Below are positions 25,747 to 33,691 of a stretch of DNA of 60,245 nt, one piece after another. This DNA is from Acidaminococcus intestini DSM 21505 (lineage in GTDB: Bacteria; Bacillota; Negativicutes; Acidaminococcales; Acidaminococcaceae), in the NCBI RefSeq assembly GCF_000425045.1, contig NZ_AULA01000011.1, forward strand, positions 1 through 60,245. The letters run 5' to 3'. Below the pieces are notes generated by a model. The model did no database searches. It saw only the letters and a program-made list of their open reading frames with translations, and was not told where the DNA came from. The position numbers and the translations under genes were made by a program. The first letter of the stretch is position 1, and each line of letters begins with the position of its first letter.

Positions 25747-27111
25747 ATGGCACAAAGCCGCACTAAGGATATGACCCAAGGGCCCATCCTGCCTCTTATT
25801 GTAAAATTCAGTCTGCCTCTTCTCATGGGGAACCTCTTCCAACAGACCTATAATCTTGTCGATACGGCCATTGTGGGACAAACCTTGGGGGCTAAGGCCC
25901 TTGCCGCCGTAGGCTCGTCGACAAGCATCCAGTTCCTCGTCATGGGTTTTTGCATCGGCATGAGTCTGGGCTTTTCCATCCCTGTGGGACAGCGCTTTGG
26001 CGCCAAGGATTACAGCGGCATGCACCGCTATGAATATGCAGGTGGAATCCTTGCCGCCTTATTTGCCGCCCTTGTGACCCTCTTGACGACGGTTTTCTGC
26101 AATCACATCCTCCATCTCCTGCAGGTGCCGGAAGAAATCTTTCATGATGCATGGGTCTATCTCATCATCATCTTCTGTGAGATTCCCTTTACGGTCATGT
26201 ATAATTACCTTGCTGGACTCATGCGGGCCATTGGCGACTCCAAGACGCCTTTTATCTATCTTGCCGTGGCGTCGGTCCTTAATATTGGGCTGGACTTTCT
26301 TTTTATCGTCAATGTTGGGATGGGGGTTGCCGGGGCGGCTTTGGCCACGGTCCTTTCTCAGGCCCTTTTGGCGCTCCTTTGCCTTTATGCGGTGGCGCGC
26401 CGTTACGATGTCCTTCATATCGAAGAAAAGGCCCGTCACTACGATTTCCTTGAAGGAAGAGACCTCATGGGCATCGGTATTCCCATGGGGCTGCAGTACT
26501 CCATTACGGCCATTGGCTCCATGGTTATGCAGAGCGCCAATAATTCCCTGGGAACGCAGTTTGTATCAGCCTTTACGGCAGGAACGAAGATCAAGCTCTT
26601 TCTTCTCGCACCTTTTGATGCTTTTGCCACGGCTGTTTCCACTTTTGTGGCCCAAAACTTCGGTGCCCGCCAGACGGACCGCATCCGCAAGGGCATTTAC
26701 AAGGGCACCATCGTCAGCGTCCTTTACGGTGCGATTTTTGGCCTTTTTGCCATGATTTTGTGGGGCCGGGACCTGTGCCTGCTCTTTCTTGACGCGGCAA
26801 ATACCGTCGAACTGGACCTTGCCGCCCTTTACCTGCGCCGCATGGGGTACTGTCTGTGGGTGCTGGGGATCTTGAATGTGTGCCGCATGAGCATCCAAGG
26901 CCTGGGCAATGCCCGCAAGGCCATGATGAGCGGGGTCCTTGAGATGATTGCCCGCACCGTCGTGTCCGTCCTTTTTGTTGGCTCCTTTGGCTATGATGCC
27001 ATTACTTGGGCTGACCAGGCGGCGTGGTTTGCAGCGACTTTCTTTGTTGTGCCTATGGTCATCTATTCCATCCGCAATGTAGAGCAGCATTTTAAGGGGG
27101 CCCTGTCATGA
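25747..27111 (+). CDS. MATE-family efflux transporter (second copy)
   Basis: 454-residue MATE exporter with about 12 helices. Conserved blocks are NLFQQTYNLVDTAIVGQTLGAKALAAVG near the N-terminus and FATAVSTFVAQNFGARQ in the second half. It resembles the DinF/NorM-like branch of Firmicutes and is clearly distinct from the copy at 10688. It starts 23 bases after the CapA-like gene and overlaps the following DUF523 gene by four bases (ATGA), so it belongs to the operon. Substrate unknown. Confidence 0.9.
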   Translation: MAQSRTKDMTQGPILPLIVKFSLPLLMGNLFQQTYNLVDTAIVGQTLGAKALAAVGSSTSIQFLVMGFCIGMSLGFSIPVGQRFGAKDYSGMHRYEYAGGILAALFAALVTLLTTVFCNHILHLLQVPEEIFHDAWVYLIIIFCEIPFTVMYNYLAGLMRAIGDSKTPFIYLAVASVLNIGLDFLFIVNVGMGVAGAALATVLSQALLALLCLYAVARRYDVLHIEEKARHYDFLEGRDLMGIGIPMGLQYSITAIGSMVMQSANNSLGTQFVSAFTAGTKIKLFLLAPFDAFATAVSTFVAQNFGARQTDRIRKGIYKGTIVSVLYGAIFGLFAMILWGRDLCLLFLDAANTVELDLAALYLRRMGYCLWVLGILNVCRMSIQGLGNARKAMMSGVLEMIARTVVSVLFVGSFGYDAITWADQAAWFAATFFVVPMVIYSIRNVEQHFKGALS

Positions 27112-27560
27112 GTGAAAAAACCATCCTTGTGAGTGCCTGTCTTTTGGGAACGCCCTGTCGCTATGACGGGAAAAGTAAGCCCCACCGGTTGGTCCAGGCC
27201 TTTTTGAAAGCCTCTCATGCCCGCGTCATTCCCATCTGTCCAGAAGTGATGGGCGGACTGTTGACGCCGCGCCCGCCGGCAGAAATCCAGCCTGATGGCC
27301 GCGTCAGGACCCAAAGCGGTCTTGATGTGACGGACGCTTATGATCAAGGGGCTGAAAAAGTCCTGCACCTTGCGCAAAAAGAGGGCGCCGATCTTGTTAT
27401 CCTCCAGGCAAAAAGTCCCAGCTGCGGCGTTTCATCCCGCTACGATGGCTCCTTTACGAAAACCCTTGTAAAGGAGCCTGGCATTACGGCGCGCCTCTTA
27501 AAGGCCCATGGCCTCCAGCTTTTGGAGCCGCAGGATCTTGAAGGAAAGAATCTTTTTTGA
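27108..27560 (+). CDS. DUF523-domain protein
   Basis: 150-residue protein covering a single DUF523 domain. The conserved N-terminus ILVSACLLGTPCRYDG, the CPEVMGGLLTPRPPAEI block and the LQAKSPSCG motif are all present. The cysteines could form a metal or redox site. The family's function is not established. Overlaps at both ends (four bases with the MATE gene, and a close junction with the DUF805 gene) place it in the operon. Confidence 0.85.
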   Translation: MSEKTILVSACLLGTPCRYDGKSKPHRLVQAFLKASHARVIPICPEVMGGLLTPRPPAEIQPDGRVRTQSGLDVTDAYDQGAEKVLHLAQKEGADLVILQAKSPSCGVSSRYDGSFTKTLVKEPGITARLLKAHGLQLLEPQDLEGKNLF

Positions 27561-27571
27561 AAGGAGAAAAT

Positions 27572-28117
27572 ATGATGACCAACTATTGTGCTCACTGTGG
27601 CCGCATTCTTCCCGAAAACGCCGCGTTCTGCCCAGCGTGCGGAACACCTGTGATAGAGGCCGCCTCCAATCATCAGGAACCAAAGGAGCCAGAAACGTTT
27701 TTTGAGCGTTTCAAAGCCGACTATTGGGGAACAAAGGGACGGCTCTGCCGCAAGGCCTATCTCCTGCGCAGCCTTTCTGTTTTTGCTTTATCATTTCTTT
27801 TCGTAGCCCTTTATATGGCCGGGCAGTTTTATTTTGCCAAGACGCTGCAGGAAGCGAGCGGGCCTCTTTTTATTGTCCTTTTCATGATGGTAAACAGCCT
27901 CGTGATGATGGCTCTTTTCATCATGCCCCAGATGATCCTTCTCATGCTTGCCATTCGCCGTGCCCATGATTTAGGAAAATCAGGGGAGATCGTGGCGTTT
28001 ATATGGGTTCCCTTTTATGGCCTTTATGTTGCCTTTATGCTTTGCGCCGAAAAGGGAACGGAAGGGGAGAACCGCTATGGACCGGATCCCCTTGCCGAAG
28101 AGGGCGTGCATTCGTGA
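27572..28117 (+). CDS. Zinc-ribbon plus DUF805 membrane protein
   Basis: 181 residues: an N-terminal zinc ribbon with two CxxC pairs (YCAHCG and FCPACG) followed by a DUF805 region with four hydrophobic helices and the RAHDLGKSG signature. DUF805 proteins are inner-membrane proteins of unknown function. AAAGGAG precedes ATG 27572; a second ATG follows directly. It overlaps the amidase gene by four bases (GTGA). A related gene of the same architecture lies at 31414 on the other strand. Confidence 0.85.
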   Translation: MMTNYCAHCGRILPENAAFCPACGTPVIEAASNHQEPKEPETFFERFKADYWGTKGRLCRKAYLLRSLSVFALSFLFVALYMAGQFYFAKTLQEASGPLFIVLFMMVNSLVMMALFIMPQMILLMLAIRRAHDLGKSGEIVAFIWVPFYGLYVAFMLCAEKGTEGENRYGPDPLAEEGVHS

Positions 28118-28779
28118 AAAAACGGCTCTTGATCCTTTTTAGCTGCGCCCTGTTGCTGCCGAGCGCCTGCGGTTTTTCCGCACCGGGAAAAAAGGCGGAA
28201 CGGCCGGCCATCATCCAAAAGTACGTGGCTCAATCACCCAAACGCAACACACTCATGAAAGCTTACAGCAAGCTTCACTATGGCCGGGAAATGACGGACA
28301 TCAAACCCCGCGCCGTTGTCGTCCACTGGACGGCCAATGATTCCCAAGAGGGAACATACCAATTTTTTTACGCCGAGGAAAATCCAAGGCTTTCCTATGG
28401 CACGCTCAATGTGGGCGCCCAGTTTCTTGTGGGCCGGGATGGGGCCATTTGGCAGCTCATGCCGGAAACGGCCCTTGCCCGCCATGCCATTGGGCTCAAT
28501 TGGTGCGCCATCGGCATTGAAAACGTGGGCGGCGCCAGGGGTAAAGAAGACCTTACGGAGGCCCAACTTAGGGCCAATATTGCTCTCATTTCCTATTTGA
28601 AGGATAAGTACCCGACCCTTACGACGGTCCTTGGTCATTATGAGCAGGATAAGGCGAAACAGACGGACCTTTGGCGCGAAGACGTGCCGAACTATTACCA
28701 TGGAAAGATTGATCCCGGGCCTACCTTTATGAAGGGCTTGCGGGAGGCGCTTACAAAGAAAGGACTGAAATTTTTATGA
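28114..28779 (+). CDS. N-acetylmuramoyl-L-alanine amidase, lipoprotein
   Basis: 221-residue predicted lipoprotein (signal ending LLLPSAC, cysteine at about residue 19) with an Amidase_2 domain that cuts the bond between muramic acid and the peptide stem of cell-wall fragments. Zinc ligands appear in VVHWTAND (His), VLGHYEQDK (His) and the KIDPGPTF aspartate region. The NWCAIGIENVGG block is typical of AmpD-like enzymes. The GTG start overlaps the DUF805 stop by four bases, and the end overlaps the next gene by four (ATGA). With the serine hydrolase behind it, it suggests a wall-remodelling or wall-recycling unit. Confidence 0.87.
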   Translation: MKKRLLILFSCALLLPSACGFSAPGKKAERPAIIQKYVAQSPKRNTLMKAYSKLHYGREMTDIKPRAVVVHWTANDSQEGTYQFFYAEENPRLSYGTLNVGAQFLVGRDGAIWQLMPETALARHAIGLNWCAIGIENVGGARGKEDLTEAQLRANIALISYLKDKYPTLTTVLGHYEQDKAKQTDLWREDVPNYYHGKIDPGPTFMKGLREALTKKGLKFL

Positions 28780-29630
28780 TGGATATGATGAAAAAAGGCG
28801 CGGCCCTTATGGGGGCGGCGCTCCTTACAGTCACCCTGTGGAGCACGCCTGTTATGGCGGCGGTAAATGTGCCGGCAAACCTTGCAGCTGTGTCAAAGAC
28901 CGTCAAAGGTGCCGCACCCTACGGCGTCTATTTCTCCGACCTTAAAACGGGAAAGGGATATTATCGCAACAGCGTACAGACACCGGCAGCCAGTATGATC
29001 AAGGTCTTCATCCTTGCTGCCGCCTATGAGGATATTAGGGACGGGAAACTGAGCCTTACAGAGACGTTTACCCTAACGGATAAAAACGTTGTTGCTGGAT
29101 CCGGCGTCCTTCAAGGAATGCCCAAGGGTACGACGGTCACGGTAAAAAAAGCCCTGGATGAAATGATCATCCACAGTGACAATACGGCGACAAACCTCAT
29201 GATTGACCGCTTGGGCATGGACCGCGTCAACCGCTACCTTAAGGAGCACGGCTATAAGGATACGACGCTCCGCCGCAAGATGATGGATTTTGATGCCGCG
29301 AAAAAAGGCGCCGAAAACATGACCACCGTAAGGGACGTGGGGCTTCTTTTTAAGCGTCTTTATCAGGGAAAATGCGTAAGTAAGGACCTTGATGCCCAAA
29401 TGCTTGCCATCTATAAGGCCCAGGTCGATACGGATATGCTTCCCGATAAGCTCCCCAAAGGCACGGTCGTAGCCCACAAGACGGGCGAGGTGCGCGACCT
29501 GCGCCACGATGGGGGCATCGTCTATACGGCAAAAGGCGACTATGTCCTCGTTGTATTTACGCGGGATTATACGCCGTATGCGTCGGTGGCGGATTTGTCG
29601 CGCCGGGTTTATGATGGGTATGTGAAGTGA
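28776..29630 (+). CDS. Class-A beta-lactamase-like serine hydrolase
   Basis: 284-residue exported protein (signal peptide ending near VMAA) of the class-A serine beta-lactamase/transpeptidase fold. Visible motifs are the catalytic SMIK (SxxK), HSDN (SDN) and HKTG (KTG). The glutamate-containing ExxLN loop normally required for fast beta-lactam hydrolysis is not recognisable; that region reads LRRKMMDFDAAKKGAENMTT. It may therefore act as a D-Ala-D-Ala peptidase-like or other wall enzyme rather than as a resistance factor. It overlaps the amidase gene by four bases and ends its operon. A repeat follows the stop codon within eight bases. Confidence 0.85.
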   Translation: MMDMMKKGAALMGAALLTVTLWSTPVMAAVNVPANLAAVSKTVKGAAPYGVYFSDLKTGKGYYRNSVQTPAASMIKVFILAAAYEDIRDGKLSLTETFTLTDKNVVAGSGVLQGMPKGTTVTVKKALDEMIIHSDNTATNLMIDRLGMDRVNRYLKEHGYKDTTLRRKMMDFDAAKKGAENMTTVRDVGLLFKRLYQGKCVSKDLDAQMLAIYKAQVDTDMLPDKLPKGTVVAHKTGEVRDLRHDGGIVYTAKGDYVLVVFTRDYTPYASVADLSRRVYDGYVK

Positions 29631-29637
29631 GTTTTTT

Positions 29638-30400
29638 GCTCAGCCCAAAAATCGGGCGGATTTAATGAAGTACGTGAGACCATTGCTTGAAAAAGATTTT
29701 GTGGAAACAATGGCCTCATGGCCTATCGTACGATGGACCGTCCCACGTTTGGGGATCGCCTACGCCTGGGCGTCCTTTTTATTTTTACTCGGCGCAGAAA
29801 TCGCGCCGATTCAATGCAGTTACTTGCCATCCTTGCTTGAGAAATGATTCTTTTGAGAGCAAGGAAGGCATGGCGATTCGCAAGAGATTACGTACCACAA
29901 TTTCATGTTAAAGTCGCCCGAAAAAATGGAGCCCTTGGGCGAGCCACTTCTTGGAATTTTTTCGGTTTTTTAGAGGAAACATGATTCGCCTGAAGCTCAT
30001 ATCGGCCCATCTGCGTTGTCAAAAAGACGCAGACTTCCTAGCAGCACAAAAATGCGTGTGCGGCTTCGTCAGCCTGCAGCTTTTTTCCTAGCATCTGAAC
30101 CAATCTGAGCCCCATTTGAATCATGTAAATAGAAGAAAGACCAGAACGCCGGCACCAAACTGCTCCTCCTCATCCACCATCCACGCTCGCAAGCAAGCCT
30201 TTTCGGTGGATACCCCCGCTTTGGTAAGGCGGAACGGCATTCGCCGTTTCCAAGGCGAAAACACGAAGGGAAAAACACAGAGGCAAAAGATTGAAACGCA
30301 AAAGATTGTAAGGCAAAAATCGTAAGAAAAGCCCAAAACCAAATTCAGACGCAGGTTTGGTTTTGGGCTCTTGGTTTTTATTTAGCTTTTGTAAGAGGAT
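29638..30400 (+). repeat. Mosaic intergenic repeat, copy 4 (chimeric)
   Basis: Between two convergent genes, with no convincing gene inside. A first head (CAGCCC-aaaaatc-GGGCgG), linker and hairpin start at 29638. At about 29785 a second complete head of a different subtype begins (CGGCGC-agaaatc-GCGCCG), followed by its own hairpin (TCCTTGCTTGAGAAA.../...GAGAGCAAGGA). The second subtype matches the 57.9 kb copy as far as the TTTTTTCGG region. The end (30166-30368) holds the CCTCATCCACC segment and the GCCCAAAACC-type hairpin. Confidence 0.75.
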
Positions 30401-30421
30401 AATCCTTGGGTTGGCTGATCG

Positions 30422-31399
30422 TTACACGGCTCGATATCGATTCTTCCCCTTCACCGTTTCACGAACCACCTTCCCCCGCAGGCGAAGGTAGTCCAGGTGG
30501 GCGACAGTTTCGCCGACGGCAAAGAATTTTTGGGCGAGGGGAAATTCTTCCCAGTTGCGGGATCGGATCTTCCACTGCATGCGGCCTGCAATTTCATAAG
30601 GCGTCAGCCCCGGCTTTTCGGTTACGATACGGAGCGCTTCGGCAATGCGGCGCTCATGGTGTTCCCGAAGGGCTTTTACGCGTTCTTTTATGGTGCCCAT
30701 GACGCGGCGATGGCTTGGAAAGGGATGGGGCGCTTCAAGGTTCTCCACTTTTCCCAAACTCTCGAGATAGGCACCTAAGGAGTCCGCCACATTTTCCCAG
30801 TCGCAAATATTAGGGGAAATGGTAAAGAGGATGTGGTCTCCGGAAAAAAGCCAGCCTTCCGTCGGCGCGTAAAGGCAGAAATGTCCTGGTGTATGGCCTG
30901 GCGTCCAAATCGCCTCAAGGTCCACACCGCCATAATGCAGTTTGTCGCCGTCTTCAAGATATGTGTAGCCGTCAAAGGGTTCCGGTCCTTTCGTTTGGGC
31001 AGGATTGACGCGGCGCAGTCCATCTGTTTCTTCTTTCGTAAAGCCATTTTGGACGCATTTTTCGTAGCGCTTGTCCCAGAAGGCCGGATCCTTGAGATTG
31101 CGCATGATAGTGCCGTCCATGCGACTGATGTAAATCTTGCAGCCCTCACGGTGCAGGAACGTCGACTGACCCGTATGGTCATTGTGGACGTGGGTCAAAA
31201 AGATATCCGTCCGCGTAAGGTCCACGCCGATAGCGTCCAGTTCTTCCACCATGGCCTTTCGACATGTTTCTTCATTGAACCCCGTATCGATGAGAAGGTT
31301 GCGCTCTCCTGTAATGAGGTAGCTATTGAGAGCCTTAAGGGGGTTCCCCACGAGAGGGATTTCCAGGCGCCACAGGTTGTTAGCAAGTTGTTCTGCCAT
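30422..31399 (-). CDS. MBL-fold metallo-hydrolase with C-terminal winged helix
   Basis: 325-residue metallo-beta-lactamase-fold hydrolase. The metal-binding motif is THVHNDHTG (H70, H72, D74, H75), with the further ligands in TPGHTPGH and LFSGDHILF. The C-terminal 70 residues form a small helical winged-helix-like part as in LACTB2-type enzymes, which cut RNA or small esters. Substrate unknown. AGGGAGGA precedes ATG 31399; 45 codons of upstream open frame overlap the end of the DUF805 gene and have no start of similar quality. The 14-base gap suggests co-transcription with the DUF805 gene. Confidence 0.86.
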   Translation of the reverse strand: MAEQLANNLWRLEIPLVGNPLKALNSYLITGERNLLIDTGFNEETCRKAMVEELDAIGVDLTRTDIFLTHVHNDHTGQSTFLHREGCKIYISRMDGTIMRNLKDPAFWDKRYEKCVQNGFTKEETDGLRRVNPAQTKGPEPFDGYTYLEDGDKLHYGGVDLEAIWTPGHTPGHFCLYAPTEGWLFSGDHILFTISPNICDWENVADSLGAYLESLGKVENLEAPHPFPSHRRVMGTIKERVKALREHHERRIAEALRIVTEKPGLTPYEIAGRMQWKIRSRNWEEFPLAQKFFAVGETVAHLDYLRLRGKVVRETVKGKNRYRAV

Positions 31400-31413
31400 G
31401 AGAGGGTCCTCCC

Positions 31414-31950
31414 TTAGTTCATGAGGGGATCCGGGCCAAAGCGGTTGTCGCCAGCCGTTCCCTTTTTGCAAAAGAGCAGGAAAAGAAAGTACAGATTGAT
31501 GAATGGAATCATGAGCAGGAAAAGGCTCCCCCACGACCGGTCAAGGTCATGGAAGCGCCGCAGGGCAAGGCCCAGCTGAAGGACTGACAAAAAGGCGTCG
31601 ATGATCCGGGCTGCAAGTTCGCCCATGGTAAAGGAAAAACCTGCATCCATGACGGCCATGTGAAGCAGCTCTTCACTGCTTGGATTGTCTGGCTGGAATA
31701 GCCTAAAGAAAAAGGCCAAAAGGACCTGAAGGCCTGCCAGGATGAGGGTACGTTGAAAATAGCGTTTTCTGTTGAGGCGTCCCCGAAAACCTAGGAACTT
31801 ATCCTGAAGCGCGGCATCATGCCACGGTTCGTATTGGGGGCCTGCCGCAAAAGGCGTCTTTGCTTCCTCGGTCGATGCACCGCAGGCGTCACAAAATTTA
31901 GCACCGTCGGGCAGGAGATGCCCGCAGTGTTTGCAGAATTGAGTCATCAT
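31414..31950 (-). CDS. Zinc-ribbon plus DUF805 membrane protein (paralogue)
   Basis: 178 residues with the same layout as the gene at 27572: two CxxC pairs (FCKHCG, FCDACG), then a DUF805 region with about four helices and a RRFHDLDRSWG motif. AAAGGAGC precedes ATG 31950; 38 upstream codons look non-coding. It is followed 14 bases later by the MBL-fold gene. The two paralogues share RFGPDP/RYGPDP near the C-terminus. Function unknown. Confidence 0.85.
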   Translation of the reverse strand: MMTQFCKHCGHLLPDGAKFCDACGASTEEAKTPFAAGPQYEPWHDAALQDKFLGFRGRLNRKRYFQRTLILAGLQVLLAFFFRLFQPDNPSSEELLHMAVMDAGFSFTMGELAARIIDAFLSVLQLGLALRRFHDLDRSWGSLFLLMIPFINLYFLFLLFCKKGTAGDNRFGPDPLMN

Positions 31951-32112
31951 TGCTCCTTTGGGCCTTATTGGCCTCACCCCCGTGTGCCTTTCAGCATCTT
32001 TTGGGGAATATCCTAGAAAAAGAATCATTTTGTAAATCATACCCGAAACGGGGACTTTATGCAAGCAAAGAAGGCGTCAAGGAAAACTCCTTGAACGCCC
32101 TCGTACAAAAGC

Positions 32113-32385
32113 TTACAAATTCGATTCCGTGAGGAAAAGCAAGGTCGCTGTCATTGGTAAAAGCGGGCTTTGTGCCATGAGCCTCGCCGATGCCGAAAGG
32201 CGACCAATGAAGCGATCCTCATCGTGACGTGTCACGGCATGTTGTACAACTGGTCCATGTTGCTGCGGAAAGGGCACTCCGTCAAGAGATAAGGCCTCAC
32301 ACGCAGCGGGACTTCCCAAAAGCAGGGCCCCTGCTGAAAATACTGTCAGTACCACCTGTTTCGTCTTATTTCCCATCATCATCAA
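32113..32385 (-). CDS. Small predicted secreted protein, unknown
   Basis: 90-residue frame starting with a run of methionines and a lysine-containing hydrophobic segment (KQVVLTVFSAGALLLGS) that looks like a signal peptide, with a possible cleavage near AACEA. GGGAGTTG precedes the start. The mature part (about 60 residues) has no motif I recognise. It lies between the DUF805 gene and pcp on the same strand. It could be a real small exported protein or chance; the ribosome site and signal peptide favour the former. Confidence 0.45.
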   Translation of the reverse strand: MMMMGNKTKQVVLTVFSAGALLLGSPAACEALSLDGVPFPQQHGPVVQHAVTRHDEDRFIGRLSASARLMAQSPLLPMTATLLFLTESNL

Positions 32386-32741
32386 CTCCCGACCTATCCT
32401 TGCTACCGATGTGGTTCATCGTCTGCTTTTCTATGGGGACTTGACCCCGTGCTACAAGATTAATGTAACATTTTAAGATGATAAAAACAAGTGGAATAGC
32501 CTTTTTGTAATAATTTTTAATCAATGGGATAAAATCAAGAAATTTTAGTGATAGGCGGGAGGCTGTCAAGCAATCTATTGGGGAAGGCCCGAATGGCTGT
32601 TTCGAGCAAAAAATCAGAGCGGAAAAGACCGTAACGCTGGATCCAAACTGCCCTATGGGAGGGGCAAATGGTCACTGCTATTTGTAAGGAAACGGTGCTG
32701 CCTATTATTTAGTCAGCGCAATTTGTGCACCGAATAAATAA
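32386..32741 (-). repeat. Mosaic intergenic repeat, copy 5 (short)
   Basis: Part 32550-32735 belongs to the repeat family. On the minus strand it begins just behind the pcp stop codon with a degenerate head (GGTGC-acaaatt-GCGCTG-like). It ends in the GGCTGTCAAGC block that is also found at 12131. The rest of the region (32386-32545) is AT-rich and probably carries the promoter of the small secreted protein. No gene is seen. Confidence 0.6.
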
Positions 32742-33389
32742 TCAACACTCCACTCCATCTGTCATTCTCTCATCGACTCCTATTTCTACGCTTGCCTTAA
32801 TGGCAAGGGTTAACCCTTCCACAATCATCTCTAGACTCATACTGGGTTCGTTTTTTAGGCGGGCGGCCTGCTTCGGAAGGTACGGCACATGGATAAAGCC
32901 GCCGCGGCGCCCTTTGCCTTCTTTTTTCATGAAATCCATGAGCCCATAAAAGACATGGTTACAGACAAAGGTTCCAGCCGAGTTTGATACCTGAGCAGGG
33001 ATTCCCGCTGCCATAAGCCGCATTACGATGCGCTTGATGGGAAGAGTTGAAAAATAAGCTGCCGGGCCGTCCGGCACAATCATTTCGTCAATGGGCTGGT
33101 TGCCTTTATTGTCCGGAATGCGGAAGTCGTCGCAATTGATGGCAACTCGTTCAGGGGTAATGGCCATACGTCCCCCCGCCTGTCCAACGGCGATCATGAG
33201 CTGGGGATCAAACCGCTCGATGCCGCGCTTGATGGCCGAAAGCGCCTCATAACGGACTGTAGGGATCATAAGGGCATGCACGGGATGCTGTCTGTCAATC
33301 ACTTTTCCATCAAGGCGTTTTACGGCTTCCCAAGCTGGGTTGATGGGTTCGCCGTCAAAAGGATCGAAGCCGGTCACTAAAATCTCCAT
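32742..33389 (-). CDS. pcp: Pyroglutamyl-peptidase I
   Basis: 215-residue cytoplasmic cysteine peptidase (family C15) that removes N-terminal pyroglutamate from peptides. The catalytic triad is visible as E80 (TPERVAINCDDFR), C143 (SNSAGTFVCNHVFYGL) and H167 (GFIHVPYLP). Length is exactly that of the family. GGAAGGAG precedes ATG 33389; upstream codons in frame are not conserved. It lies alone behind the hydrogenase gene on the same strand, separated from it by a repeat, and fits a lifestyle based on peptides. Confidence 0.93.
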   Translation of the reverse strand: MEILVTGFDPFDGEPINPAWEAVKRLDGKVIDRQHPVHALMIPTVRYEALSAIKRGIERFDPQLMIAVGQAGGRMAITPERVAINCDDFRIPDNKGNQPIDEMIVPDGPAAYFSTLPIKRIVMRLMAAGIPAQVSNSAGTFVCNHVFYGLMDFMKKEGKGRRGGFIHVPYLPKQAARLKNEPSMSLEMIVEGLTLAIKASVEIGVDERMTDGVEC

Positions 33390-33456
33390 AGTTTCTCCTT
33401 CCAATGCTAAGATGCGTAAAAAACTTATTTTATGGCTGATAACGTCTACTGTGCCA

Positions 33457-33691
33457 ATCATATCTATAACGTGAACAAAATTTGCAAAAGCAAATCCGGT
33501 TCAGATGGGTCCAATTGCGAGGAGCTTCCGCCTCCACTGACGACGCAAGTCAGTTGTCTAGTGCAGTTATTTATAGTCTTCGTGGTTTCCCATTTACCTT
33601 TCGGCATGCCTCCATTGCATCCACAAAACACGGAAGTAAGCAATGGAAGCATGCTCTTGGGGAGATTGGCGTGATTCTTGCTTCGACCCGA
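33457..33691 (-). repeat. Mosaic intergenic repeat, copy 6 (degenerate)
   Basis: Directly behind the hydrogenase stop codon on the minus strand. The second hairpin is clear (GCATGCTTCCATTGCTT.../...GCAATGGAGGCATGC, about 33607-33653). The distal GAACCCATCTGAACC-like/GCAAAAGC edge (33480-33540) matches that of the long copies. The first hairpin is poorly kept. No gene is seen. Confidence 0.6.

Noticed and set aside
28776-29630. Antibiotic-resistance beta-lactamase
   Set aside because: The fold motifs are present but the glutamate loop needed for efficient hydrolysis is not seen, so a resistance call is not supported.
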